A stretch of DNA of 6,556 bases from Planctomycetales bacterium (lineage in GTDB: Bacteria; Planctomycetota; Planctomycetia; Planctomycetales; Planctomycetaceae): NCBI GenBank assembly GCA_020050375.1, contig JAGVKR010000511.1:1-6556 (forward strand), read 5' to 3'. Below the pieces are notes generated by a model. The model saw only the letters and a program-made list of their open reading frames with translations, had not been told where the DNA came from and searched no databases. Below, one piece after another: positions 1 to 6,078 of this stretch. The stretch's first letter is position 1. Each line of letters begins with the position of its first letter. The position numbers and the translations under genes were made by a program.

Positions 1-1095
1 CTTCTGAGCGAACTGTCGCGTCGTTTCGTCCTGAAACTCTTCGCGCGTCCCTCCCACGAGCAGCTCGACGGCCCCCAACTTCGAGCCTTCATTGCGACAA
101 ATGCTCTCAATCAGCGGGACGACGACCCGGTTTTCGACCGCTTCCAGGTTTCCGCTGAACTCGACGACATGAGGCGCCTGGTCGGGCATGATCCCCCAGA
201 TGGCGGTGAAATCCATGTGGATCGTGAAGCCGTCCTTGGAGGGGAAGACGATGCCGCCACTGGCTCCTCCCCCCTCGGCCATCGTCGGCTCGCCGCTCGC
301 GTCGAGGATCGCGTTGCCGGCTCCATCCTGCTGCACGGCGCTGATGATGGTTTTCTCGCGGTAGCCGATCTCAACGATGTCAACCTTCTGCTCGCGGGGA
401 TTCATGGGGTAGAGCCCCGGCGGGAGGACGGTCTTCTGGATCCCCTTTCGTGCGCCGGTCAAGGGGTTGTCGGTCTGGTTCGTGACGACTCCCACGTAGC
501 CGGTCTTGATTTCGACCCAACCCGAGTATTTTTTCTGCGTGCCGCTGTCTTCAACGTCGGTCTCGACAATTTTGAAATCGTAGGCGTAGGGGTTCACGCG
601 ATAGCGGCCGGGACCGTAGACCTTTCGCAGGACTCCCTTGTACTCGGTATGGCCGATGTCGCCGTCGACGAGGAACTGCGTCTCCTCCGCCGCACCATGC
701 TTACGTGCGCCGTCTCCTTCCGGGCGATCGCGGAGATCTTTTCCGACCAGACTCGTGACGATTGCCACCTGGCCCGGCTTGACGACCTTGTCTTCCACGA
801 GCCGGTTGTCCCACCAGATCGGGCAGTAGAAGTGCCGCCCCGGTCCGGGCATCTGTTCGACGACGCCGATTTCGCCGTTTGCAAGGTTGGCCAGTTGACC
901 CGGTTTGGGGTAGTTTTTCTTTCCGAGCAGGAATGATCCCTTGTATTGCAACAAGAGGCTCGAGCCGACCGGCACGTACCAACGGTTGAACGTCCACTGA
1001 ACCGCTTCGAAGCCGGCGTAGGCCAGAAGCGCAACGAAGATCAGGCTCATGAACAGGCCCGAGTGCGAGCGGCGTGTGGTCGAGGCAGTGGACAT
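1..1095 (-). CDS. SPFH/Band 7 domain membrane protein, C-terminus cut by the window edge
   Basis: This open frame of 365 codons runs from an ATG at 1095 to the left edge without a stop, so the C-terminus is missing. Residues 1-12 are polar and basic. Residues 13-30 form one hydrophobic segment, so the protein is probably anchored in the membrane by its N-terminus. The next Met (16) lies inside that segment, which supports the ATG at 1095, although no strong Shine-Dalgarno sequence is visible. Residues about 43-241 hold three beta-type modules with the pattern G-x-x-G-V-V followed by K-G-V/I...PG-x-Y-x-x-NP (PGRYRVNPY at 162-170, PPGLYPMNP at 225-233). A Gly-rich linker (about 255-281) leads to an SPFH core beginning FPSKDGF at 284-290. 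The missing part probably holds the family's long charged helix. The upstream neighbour is a paralogue with the same modules and the same FPSKDGF motif, so the pair may form a hetero-oligomeric membrane scaffold. The exact function is unknown. Confidence 0.85.
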   Translation of the reverse strand, partial: MSTASTTRRSHSGLFMSLIFVALLAYAGFEAVQWTFNRWYVPVGSSLLLQYKGSFLLGKKNYPKPGQLANLANGEIGVVEQMPGPGRHFYCPIWWDNRLVEDKVVKPGQVAIVTSLVGKDLRDRPEGDGARKHGAAEETQFLVDGDIGHTEYKGVLRKVYGPGRYRVNPYAYDFKIVETDVEDSGTQKKYSGWVEIKTGYVGVVTNQTDNPLTGARKGIQKTVLPPGLYPMNPREQKVDIVEIGYREKTIISAVQQDGAGNAILDASGEPTMAEGGGASGGIVFPSKDGFTIHMDFTAIWGIMPDQAPHVVEFSGNLEAVENRVVVPLIESICRNEGSKLGAVELLVGGTREEFQDETTRQFAQK

Positions 1096-1155
1096 GTTGG
1101 TGATCTCGCAGTGCTTGAGCGGGGACCGAAAAAAGCCGAAAGCGGAGAACGGAAA

Positions 1156-1173
1156 GCCGGACACTTGTCCGAC
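1156..1173 (-). terminator. Possible weak terminator or attenuator hairpin between the two SPFH genes
   Basis: On the minus strand, 8 bases after the TAA of the upstream SPFH gene, an inverted repeat can form a stem of 7 pairs (one G-U) with the four-base loop AAGT. It is followed by TTTCCGTTC, so the U-tract is short and interrupted. It could be a leaky terminator that sets the ratio of the two SPFH transcripts, or an mRNA 3' stabiliser. The weak U-tract keeps confidence low. Confidence 0.3.
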
Positions 1174-1181
1174 AGGTGCGA

Positions 1182-2801
1182 TTATTCGCCGGAGGCGTCG
1201 GTTGCGGTCGTGTCTCCACCGCGCTTTACGGGTTTGGTCGTTCCGGGCGACTTGCCTCGTGGTGCGTTGAACGATTCGAAGATGCGCATGATCGGGCTGT
1301 CGGCGGTGTTGACCATGATGCTGCGATACGCCGCTGACAGTTTTTCGAACAGTACGAACTGCGCGAACTGGCCACCGTCACCACCAAAGGCCTCGACCGA
1401 CCGCTGCCAGCCCGCCGCTTCGGCCTTGTTCTTGAACTCGACGACTTCAGCCGCTCCTTTGCCGCGGGCGGCGATGGCCGCGGCTTCGTCTTTGGTGGCG
1501 TCGAGCTTGAGCTGGGCGACGGCGAGCTTCTCCTGCGCCTTGGTCTTCGCGACTTCCTGTTCACGCATGGCTGCGGTGGTGACCTTGATGACTTCCTGCT
1601 CGGCCACAACCAGGGCCTGCTTCTGCTTCACGAGCTCCTTCTCGATCGCCAGCTTTTCCTCGGAGGCTTGTTGCAGGATCTGCTGCCGGAACTGTTCTTC
1701 CTGCTGCTTGGCGATCTCGCGATCGCGAACCGGCTTGGCGATCTGCTCGGGAGGATTGATCTTCGTGATCAGCGCCTGAATGATCTCGATCCCGAGGGCG
1801 TCGCAACTCGCGCGCATCGTGGTCTGGTATGTTTCCTGAAATTGAGTGCGTGTTGTCCCCTGAATGAAGTCGCGACCGGAGTTATTCGAGCCTTGCAGTC
1901 GGCAGAAGCTGCGCGCGGCCGGCAGGATCACTTTGCGAACGATTTCTTCGTTGATGCGATCGGAGCTGGCGTCTTCCTTGTAGAGCACGTAGACCTTGGC
2001 GGCCATCGCCGGGTTGACGCGAAACTCCACAATGCTGTCGAGGCTGACCCAGAATCCGTCCTTCGACGGGAAGCCGAGGTCTTTGCTCTCGGCCAGATTG
2101 AATCGCTGGTTACGGCAGTCAACGAGGTTGACTTTGATTTCGTACGGATTGAAGTTGTACGTGCCGGGGTCGAGCGTCGTCTGTTCGACGCCGCGGAAAC
2201 CCTGCTTGACCAGCAGCTTCTGGTGCATCTGGTCGGGTTCCTCGGCGTAATGCTCGGGTTCGAAGGGAATCTTACCCGCGAGATTGGTGACGACTCCTTT
2301 GAACCCGGCCGGCACGATTTGCGGCGCGTGTTGCTCGACCTGGTAGAGATACGGATTGATCGCGTAGCGTCCCGGCAGGAGGACGCCGGGGACGATCCCC
2401 TTCTGGTTTTCCTGATAGGCGAGAAACTCGCCGTAGGGGAGATCGTCGCCGTACAAGCGGATCTGCACCCCCAGCTTGCCGTCGGGAATCTCGATCTGAG
2501 GGACGACTTTCCAATCCCAGTTGTACGGGTCGTATTTGAAAAAATAGCGTCCGACATCGAGGACGTCTTTCTGCACTCCCTTATGCTCCGCATCGGGGGC
2601 GATCTCGTCGCTGTTCTCGAGGTCGATCCCCGTCTTGCGAATCAAGACTCCGATCTGCTTCGCCGGAACGTTGATTACGAACTGCGAGTAAAAGCTATAG
2701 AGCAGCCCGGTCGCCAGCACACCCAACGCGGCGATCGCACCGAGACCAGCAGTGGCCTGACGCTTCATATTTCTATCATCTCGAAATACGTCGCGAGCCA
2801 T
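1182..2801 (-). CDS. SPFH/Band 7 domain membrane protein with N-terminal tandem modules and long coiled coil
   Basis: This is a complete 539-residue protein. After a short basic N-terminus, residues about 17-45 form a single hydrophobic anchor (GLGAIAALGVLATGLLY). Residues 46-224 contain three similar modules: GVLIRKTG then KGVQKDVLDVGRY; GVQIRLYG then KGIVPGVLLPGRYAINPY; GVVTNLAG then RGVEQTTLDPGTYNFNPY. An SPFH core follows (about 225-350, with FPSKDGF at 244-250). Residues about 355-465 are rich in Gln, Glu, Lys and Ala with almost no Pro, as expected for the long coiled coil of stomatin/flotillin-type proteins. The tail (about 515-539) is polar and disordered. SPFH proteins are known to build ring or cage oligomers on membranes; the substrate or partner here is unknown. 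The ATG at 2801 is preferred because GGGAGAA lies 6 bases upstream. Met12 (position 2768) is an alternative start that keeps the anchor. The protein is probably co-expressed with the truncated paralogue downstream. Confidence 0.9.
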   Translation of the reverse strand: MARDVFRDDRNMKRQATAGLGAIAALGVLATGLLYSFYSQFVINVPAKQIGVLIRKTGIDLENSDEIAPDAEHKGVQKDVLDVGRYFFKYDPYNWDWKVVPQIEIPDGKLGVQIRLYGDDLPYGEFLAYQENQKGIVPGVLLPGRYAINPYLYQVEQHAPQIVPAGFKGVVTNLAGKIPFEPEHYAEEPDQMHQKLLVKQGFRGVEQTTLDPGTYNFNPYEIKVNLVDCRNQRFNLAESKDLGFPSKDGFWVSLDSIVEFRVNPAMAAKVYVLYKEDASSDRINEEIVRKVILPAARSFCRLQGSNNSGRDFIQGTTRTQFQETYQTTMRASCDALGIEIIQALITKINPPEQIAKPVRDREIAKQQEEQFRQQILQQASEEKLAIEKELVKQKQALVVAEQEVIKVTTAAMREQEVAKTKAQEKLAVAQLKLDATKDEAAAIAARGKGAAEVVEFKNKAEAAGWQRSVEAFGGDGGQFAQFVLFEKLSAAYRSIMVNTADSPIMRIFESFNAPRGKSPGTTKPVKRGGDTTATDASGE

Positions 2802-2807
2802 GTGTCG

Positions 2808-2814
2808 TTCTCCC
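2808..2814 (-). promoter_or_regulatory. Ribosome-binding site of the complete SPFH gene
   Basis: GGGAGAA on the minus strand lies 6 bases before the ATG at 2801. It decides this start over the internal Met12 codon at 2768, whose upstream sequence has only a weak GAG. Confidence 0.6.
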
Positions 2815-2894
2815 GTCAGAACTCAAGAAATGGAAGTCGCCCTGTCAGCTAAGAACGCGAGCCGGCGGCTCATGGATCAAACGGTGCCGCCACA

Positions 2895-2900
2895 ATTCTA
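2895..2900 (-). promoter_or_regulatory. Candidate -10 box for the SPFH gene pair
   Basis: TAGAAT on the minus strand matches the sigma70 -10 consensus at 5 of 6 bases and lies about 95 bases before the ATG at 2801. The hexamer 17 bases further upstream (GCTGTG) is a poor -35 box, so this is only a candidate. The leader it would produce carries the GAGCC/GGCTC hairpin at 2859-2871. Confidence 0.2.
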
Positions 2901-3203
2901 CCCGCCCTACCTGATCCCACAGCCTTTTGCAGTCTCGTTTTACGGTGGAAGCGGATGAAATCCCCCGCTTATCCCCATGCGAAGAGCCAGGCGCATCCTG
3001 ACGAATCGCCCTGTCGCCGGCGGGACTTGAGGCAAAATAGAGAGCCTCTACCGTAGCGCGCCGGACGGTAAGGCCGTGATATTCGGAATACTCAACCGCA
3101 GCTTCTCCAGAATGCCTGTCGGGACAACTCTTTGCATATTGGCTGATCGTCAAGTCTTTCGATGAGAGAAGAGAGACCGGTCGGCATTCGATTGAGGAAC
3201 CGC

Positions 3204-3219
3204 GCTGTCTCGAAACAGC
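3204..3219. promoter_or_regulatory. 16-base imperfect palindrome upstream of the transhydrogenase-like gene
   Basis: GCTGT-C-TCGA-A-ACAGC is a 16-base inverted repeat with one mismatched pair, 64 bases before the ATG at 3284. Its size and symmetry suit a dimeric repressor site. No regulator can be named, and no clear -35/-10 pair was found beside it. Confidence 0.2.
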
Positions 3220-3267
3220 CCCGCGCCGGCGGCCGCCAACGGAATGGCAAGCGTCCTGACACCCTCC

Positions 3268-3274
3268 GGGAAGG
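3268..3274 (+). promoter_or_regulatory. Ribosome-binding site of the transhydrogenase-like gene
   Basis: GGGAAGG ends 9 bases before the ATG at 3284, a normal Shine-Dalgarno match. It supports this start, which also places the first beta strand (YDLVVIG) immediately after the initiator as in relatives. Confidence 0.6.
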
Positions 3275-3283
3275 TCACCTGCC

Positions 3284-4732
3284 ATGCGTTACGACCTCGT
3301 GGTCATCGGAAGCGATCCTGCTGCACAAAGCGGAGCCATTGCCGCCGCTCGGCTCGATAAGCGCGTGGCATTGATCGAGCAAAAGGGACCCGCTTCGGGG
3401 AAGGCCTCGTCTCCTTCTGCGGCCGTTTCGTCGCGCATTCTGCGGGATGCGGTCCGGTTTCTGACGGAAGACCGCGTCGAGGTGACGATGTACGACCTCA
3501 AGCGACGCGTGCAACATCTGGTCGATCGTGAATCGTATGCGATCCATGACCGGCTCGACCGAAGCGAGGTCGATCTGTATCGCGGCAGCGCCCGCTTTGT
3601 CCGCCCACACGATGTGGTCGTACATACGGCGGATGGCGACGCACGACTGGAGGCCGAGCGGATTTTGATCGCATGTGGGACCCGACCGCTGCGGCCAAAG
3701 AGTGTCCCTTTCGACGGACGGCGGGTGTTCGACGTGGCAGAGTTCCTTGAGCTCGAGACGTTGCCACAGTCGCTGATCGTTGTCGGGGCAGGGGTGACCG
3801 GCCTCGAACAGGCGATTCTGCTGGCGACGCTCGGAGTCCGCGTCACGGTCGTCGACGGTGGCGATCGCCTGCTCGAAGACTGCGATCGCGACGTCGCCGA
3901 CATGCTGCTGTCCAGGGCCAGCGCACTGGGGATGACATTTCTCCTCGGAGAGGAAGTGATCGGCATCGACAACGTCGAAGGCGAACCGCTCGTTGTCCAT
4001 TTCGCCGGCGGTGAACGGCTGGCGGGTGAGAATATTCTGTACGCGGCGGGTCGCGTCGGTGCGACGGAAGGGCTCGATTTGTCGGCGGCGGGGCTCGAAT
4101 CTGACGAACGTGGCCGATTGTGGTGCAACGACCAGCAGCGAACCTGGGCGGCGCATATTTTTGGGGCTGGCGACGTGGTTGGCTTTCCGGTTTTGACCGG
4201 CACAGCAGCCGATCAGGGGCGGCGCGCGGTTTTCAACGCCTTCGGCCAGCCCTTCGAGGGGGACCGGCTCGCGCAGAGCGAGCTGCAAACGATTCCTGCG
4301 GTCGCGATGGTTGGCAAGACCGGCGATCAATTGATTCGCGAACGCGTCCCGCACCAGGCGCGGGTCATCCGCATGCGTGAGTCCGCCGGAATCCGCGGGA
4401 CCGGAGCCGGGAATGACGTGATCAAGCTGCTCTTCCACCCCGCCAGCCGGCAGTTGCTCGGCGTCCATTGCCTGGGTGAAACGGCGAGCGAGGTCGTACG
4501 CGTCGCTCAACCGGTCATGGCGATGGATGGGACGCTCCAGGATTTCTGCCGGCAAATCAGCAAGTCTCCCACGATGGCCGGATGCTGTCAGGGAGCGATC
4601 GTAGAAGGACACAATCGTCGGCGCGTCGATCAGGCAGCGCTGATGACCGCGGAGTCGGAGCCACACATGGTGGGGCGGGGCTTCGACGAGAGCTGTCCGG
4701 AAATCGCCGAGATGGTGGCCGCAACCGTTTAA
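3284..4732 (+). CDS. sthA: Diverged soluble (Si-specific) pyridine nucleotide transhydrogenase-like flavoprotein
   Basis: This 482-residue protein has the two-dinucleotide-fold plan of the pyridine nucleotide-disulfide oxidoreductase family and aligns throughout with SthA (E. coli form about 466 residues), which equilibrates NADH and NADPH through FAD in the cytosol. Family features kept are IACGTRPLRP at 129-138, the NAD(P) fold GAGVTGLEQA at 168-177, YAAGRVGAT at 253-261, the FAD-contacting GAGDVVGFP at 294-302, and a C-terminal dimer domain (LLFHPASRQLLGVHCLGE). Other signatures are altered. The N-terminal FAD loop reads GSDPAAQSGA (9-18) instead of GSGPxG. The region that normally reads GG-C/A-T...GTIPSK is SGKASSPSAAVSSR (38-51). 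TIPE is TIPA, and the usual YPTxAEA is SPTMAGCC. A tail of about 35 residues follows the usual end. It lacks the redox Cys pair, as transhydrogenases do. It may be a non-canonical or inactive paralogue. Its stop overlaps that of the convergent synthase gene. Confidence 0.8.
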   Translation: MRYDLVVIGSDPAAQSGAIAAARLDKRVALIEQKGPASGKASSPSAAVSSRILRDAVRFLTEDRVEVTMYDLKRRVQHLVDRESYAIHDRLDRSEVDLYRGSARFVRPHDVVVHTADGDARLEAERILIACGTRPLRPKSVPFDGRRVFDVAEFLELETLPQSLIVVGAGVTGLEQAILLATLGVRVTVVDGGDRLLEDCDRDVADMLLSRASALGMTFLLGEEVIGIDNVEGEPLVVHFAGGERLAGENILYAAGRVGATEGLDLSAAGLESDERGRLWCNDQQRTWAAHIFGAGDVVGFPVLTGTAADQGRRAVFNAFGQPFEGDRLAQSELQTIPAVAMVGKTGDQLIRERVPHQARVIRMRESAGIRGTGAGNDVIKLLFHPASRQLLGVHCLGETASEVVRVAQPVMAMDGTLQDFCRQISKSPTMAGCCQGAIVEGHNRRRVDQAALMTAESEPHMVGRGFDESCPEIAEMVAATV

Positions 4733-5799
4733 CCGATCGCTGCGATGAAAGCTGGAGGCGACGCATTGGTCGGTCCAGCCACAGGCTGAGCCCGCAGAAA
4801 ATCGAGCGTGCGCTGCATGTCGGCGGCCAGCGGCGCCTCGAAGGTGACCACGTCGCGTGTGATCGGGTGGACGAACCGCAACGATTGCGCGTGCAATGCC
4901 TGTCGGTTCATCAAGATCCCATCGCCGTGGATTGTCTCCTCGGACTGGGGGGCGATGTCGCAGATCCGAAGCACGGCCGATGGGCTGTAGAACTCGTCGG
5001 CCGCGATCGGATACCCGATTGAGGCCAGATGCACGCGGATCTGGTGCAGACGACCCGTCAATGGTTGGGCCTGCACGAGCGTGAACCGCTCGAAGCGCTC
5101 GATCACCTCGTATTTGGTGCGCGACGCCCGAGGATCGATGGCATCGGGGGCGGTCGACATGCGAATGGTCCCGCCGCCGGGGAACTGGCCGATAGGCATG
5201 TCGACTTCTCCCTGATCGTCGGGCACGACGCCATGAATGAGGGCCAGGTAGGTTTTTCGGATTCGCCCCTGCTCGAAATGGATTCCAAGCTGGCGATGCG
5301 CCAGATGGTCTTTTGTGCAGACGATGACGCCGCTCGTCAGCCGATCGAGCCGGTGCACAATTCCCGGCCGGACGAGGCCGCGAAGCTGCGTTTGGCCGTC
5401 GAAATGCGCCTGCAGGGCATTCGCGAGCGACCCGGTCACATAGTTGCCGCACGGATGGACAACCATGTCGGCCGGCTTGTTGAGGACGATCAGCCACGAG
5501 TCCTCGTAGAGGATTTCGAGATCGCGCGGCTCGGGCGGAAGCAGGTGGTCGGGAGGCTCGACCAATCGAACCGAAACCGATTGTCCCGGATAGACCCGGC
5601 TGTCGGATTCGGCAATCACCCCTTCGATTTTCACGTGCCCGGCACGCACGAGCCGCTGCATGCGGTAGGGGGTGTAGTTGCGAAAGTGCTTGACGAGAAA
5701 ACTGTCGATCCGCACGCCGCGCAGGTACGGTTCGACAATGAGCTCGGCAGAGAAGGGGTAATGCGGGAGCACTCCAGATACGTCGCGCGGCAATTTCAT
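4729..5799 (-). CDS. RluA/RluD-family ribosomal pseudouridine synthase with an unusual N-terminus
   Basis: This 356-residue protein isomerises uridines to pseudouridine in RNA, most likely 23S rRNA. An S4 RNA-binding domain occupies about 26-80 (RIDSFLVKHF...RMQRLVRAGHVKIEG). The catalytic domain has the family signature HRLDRLTSGVIV at 149-160 with the catalytic Asp152, the motif LNKPADMVVHP at 106-116, KTYLALIHG at 182-190 and GRLHQIRVHL at 249-258. S4 plus this signature matches RluC/RluD-type enzymes, but the target uridine cannot be told. Residues 1-9 (MKLPRDVSG) resemble the start of HicA toxins rather than a synthase, and codon 10 is GTG. The ATG at 5799 overlaps the TGA of the HicB-like gene (ATGA), and GAGGAAG lies 10 bases upstream, so translation is probably coupled. 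The 3' end overlaps the stop of the convergent transhydrogenase-like gene. Confidence 0.92.
   Translation of the reverse strand: MKLPRDVSGVLPHYPFSAELIVEPYLRGVRIDSFLVKHFRNYTPYRMQRLVRAGHVKIEGVIAESDSRVYPGQSVSVRLVEPPDHLLPPEPRDLEILYEDSWLIVLNKPADMVVHPCGNYVTGSLANALQAHFDGQTQLRGLVRPGIVHRLDRLTSGVIVCTKDHLAHRQLGIHFEQGRIRKTYLALIHGVVPDDQGEVDMPIGQFPGGGTIRMSTAPDAIDPRASRTKYEVIERFERFTLVQAQPLTGRLHQIRVHLASIGYPIAADEFYSPSAVLRICDIAPQSEETIHGDGILMNRQALHAQSLRFVHPITRDVVTFEAPLAADMQRTLDFLRAQPVAGPTNASPPAFIAAIG
5773..5799 (-). pseudogene. Probable HicA toxin remnant (first nine codons) fused to the synthase
   Basis: The nine codons MKLPRDVSG match the N-terminus I remember for the HicA-type toxins that follow this kind of HicB-like gene (MKLPRDLSG/MKLPRDVSG, then a helix and a TRQ-GSH motif). 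Here the frame switches straight to VLPHYPFSAE and synthase sequence. None of the HicA helix, GSH or I-P-x-H segment is seen in any frame nearby. The ATGA overlap with the antitoxin-like gene is the junction expected for an intact pair. Inference: a deletion removed the rest of the toxin gene. A chance match of nine residues or an ordinary N-terminal extension is the alternative. Confidence 0.5.
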
Positions 5800-6002
5800 G
5801 CGGTGAGAACTTCCTCACGCACGAAATGGAGCCGGATGAGTTGCGGGCCGTGCCCGTCGTCAAAATGACACTCGACAGCCTCCCGCACGGCGTGACGAAG
5901 TTGGTCGAGCGTATCCGCTTCGGTGACGATCGAGGCGCCCAGGGCGCGAGCGACAAAGCCGCCTTCGGGTGCTTCCTCGACAAGAAAAATGATCTCATTC
6001 AT
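5796..6002 (-). CDS. Small HicB-like antitoxin family protein
   Basis: This 68-residue protein starts MNEIIFLVEEAPEGGFVARAL and has the HicB-type plan: a beta strand (IIFLVEE), a turn with EGG, a second strand (FVARAL), SIVTEADTLDQL leading into an amphipathic helix (LRHAVREAVECHF), and a final strand (LIRLHFV). Proteins of this type usually precede a HicA-like toxin gene and neutralise it. They are sometimes mislabelled 2-oxoisovalerate dehydrogenase, which cannot be right at this size. HicB-type proteins mimic a broken RNase H fold. This one has no visible DNA-binding extension. No toxin gene follows; its TGA overlaps the ATG of the pseudouridine synthase. The start at 6002 has GGAG 11 bases upstream and a good promoter about 50 bases upstream. 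It may be a solitary antitoxin or simply the leader gene of the synthase operon. Confidence 0.8.
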   Translation of the reverse strand: MNEIIFLVEEAPEGGFVARALGASIVTEADTLDQLRHAVREAVECHFDDGHGPQLIRLHFVREEVLTA

Positions 6003-6049
6003 ATTCAGTCACGCTCCGCAACGCTCAAAACGTGATCGTTAACACTCTC

Positions 6050-6078
6050 AGTATACTCAGGAATCAGCTCGATCCCAA
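6050..6078 (-). promoter_or_regulatory. Sigma70-type promoter of the HicB-like/synthase operon
   Basis: On the minus strand TTGGGA (6073-6078, 4 of 6 consensus) is followed by a 17-base spacer and TATACT (6050-6055, 5 of 6). Transcription would begin near 6043, giving a leader of about 40 bases before the ATG at 6002. This is the best promoter seen in the window, and it would drive both the HicB-like gene and the synthase. The direct repeat CTCAG-TATA-CTCAG (plus strand, 6047-6060) surrounds the -10 box. Confidence 0.6.

Larger units (their letters stand above)
2802..3283. other. 482-base divergent intergenic region
   Basis: This gap separates the minus-strand SPFH pair from the plus-strand transhydrogenase-like gene, so promoters for both should lie here. 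No convincing gene is seen. It contains several short inverted repeats: GAGCC-GGC-GGCTC at 2859-2871, TAGAG-AGC-CTCTA at 3038-3050, TACCGT...ACGGTA at 3049-3070, TATTC-G-GAATA at 3080-3090, a 16-base imperfect palindrome at 3204-3219 and GGCGGCCGCC at 3228-3237. Any of these may be operators or leader-RNA hairpins, but short palindromes also arise by chance in GC-rich DNA. Confidence 0.6.

Noticed and set aside
169..936. A 255-codon plus-strand frame antisense to the truncated SPFH gene
   Set aside because: The minus-strand frame through the same DNA gives a protein paralogous to its neighbour, so this is a shadow.
1668..2852. A 394-codon plus-strand frame antisense to the complete SPFH gene
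   Set aside because: It mirrors the SPFH gene codon by codon and resembles no family. The SPFH frame has clear domains and a ribosome-binding site.
3132..3160. TTGCAT as a -35 box for the transhydrogenase-like gene
   Set aside because: The hexamer 17 bases downstream (TCTTTC) does not resemble a -10 box, so no promoter was called.
3228..3237. GGCGGCCGCC palindrome as a specific protein site
   Set aside because: A GC-only palindrome is expected by chance in such DNA, and nothing else marks it.
2845..3285. A 146-codon minus-strand frame filling most of the divergent intergenic region
   Set aside because: The product has no recognisable motif and low-complexity Arg/Ser/Gly-rich character. It starts over the transhydrogenase-like gene's start and lies where promoters are expected. 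A novel small gene is not fully excluded.
3275..5998. A 907-codon open frame on the minus strand, antisense to the transhydrogenase-like gene and out of frame with the synthase and HicB-like genes
   Set aside because: The translation is rich in Arg, His, Pro and Ser with no recognisable domain, while well-supported genes occupy the same DNA. Long stop-free shadow frames are common in GC-rich DNA.
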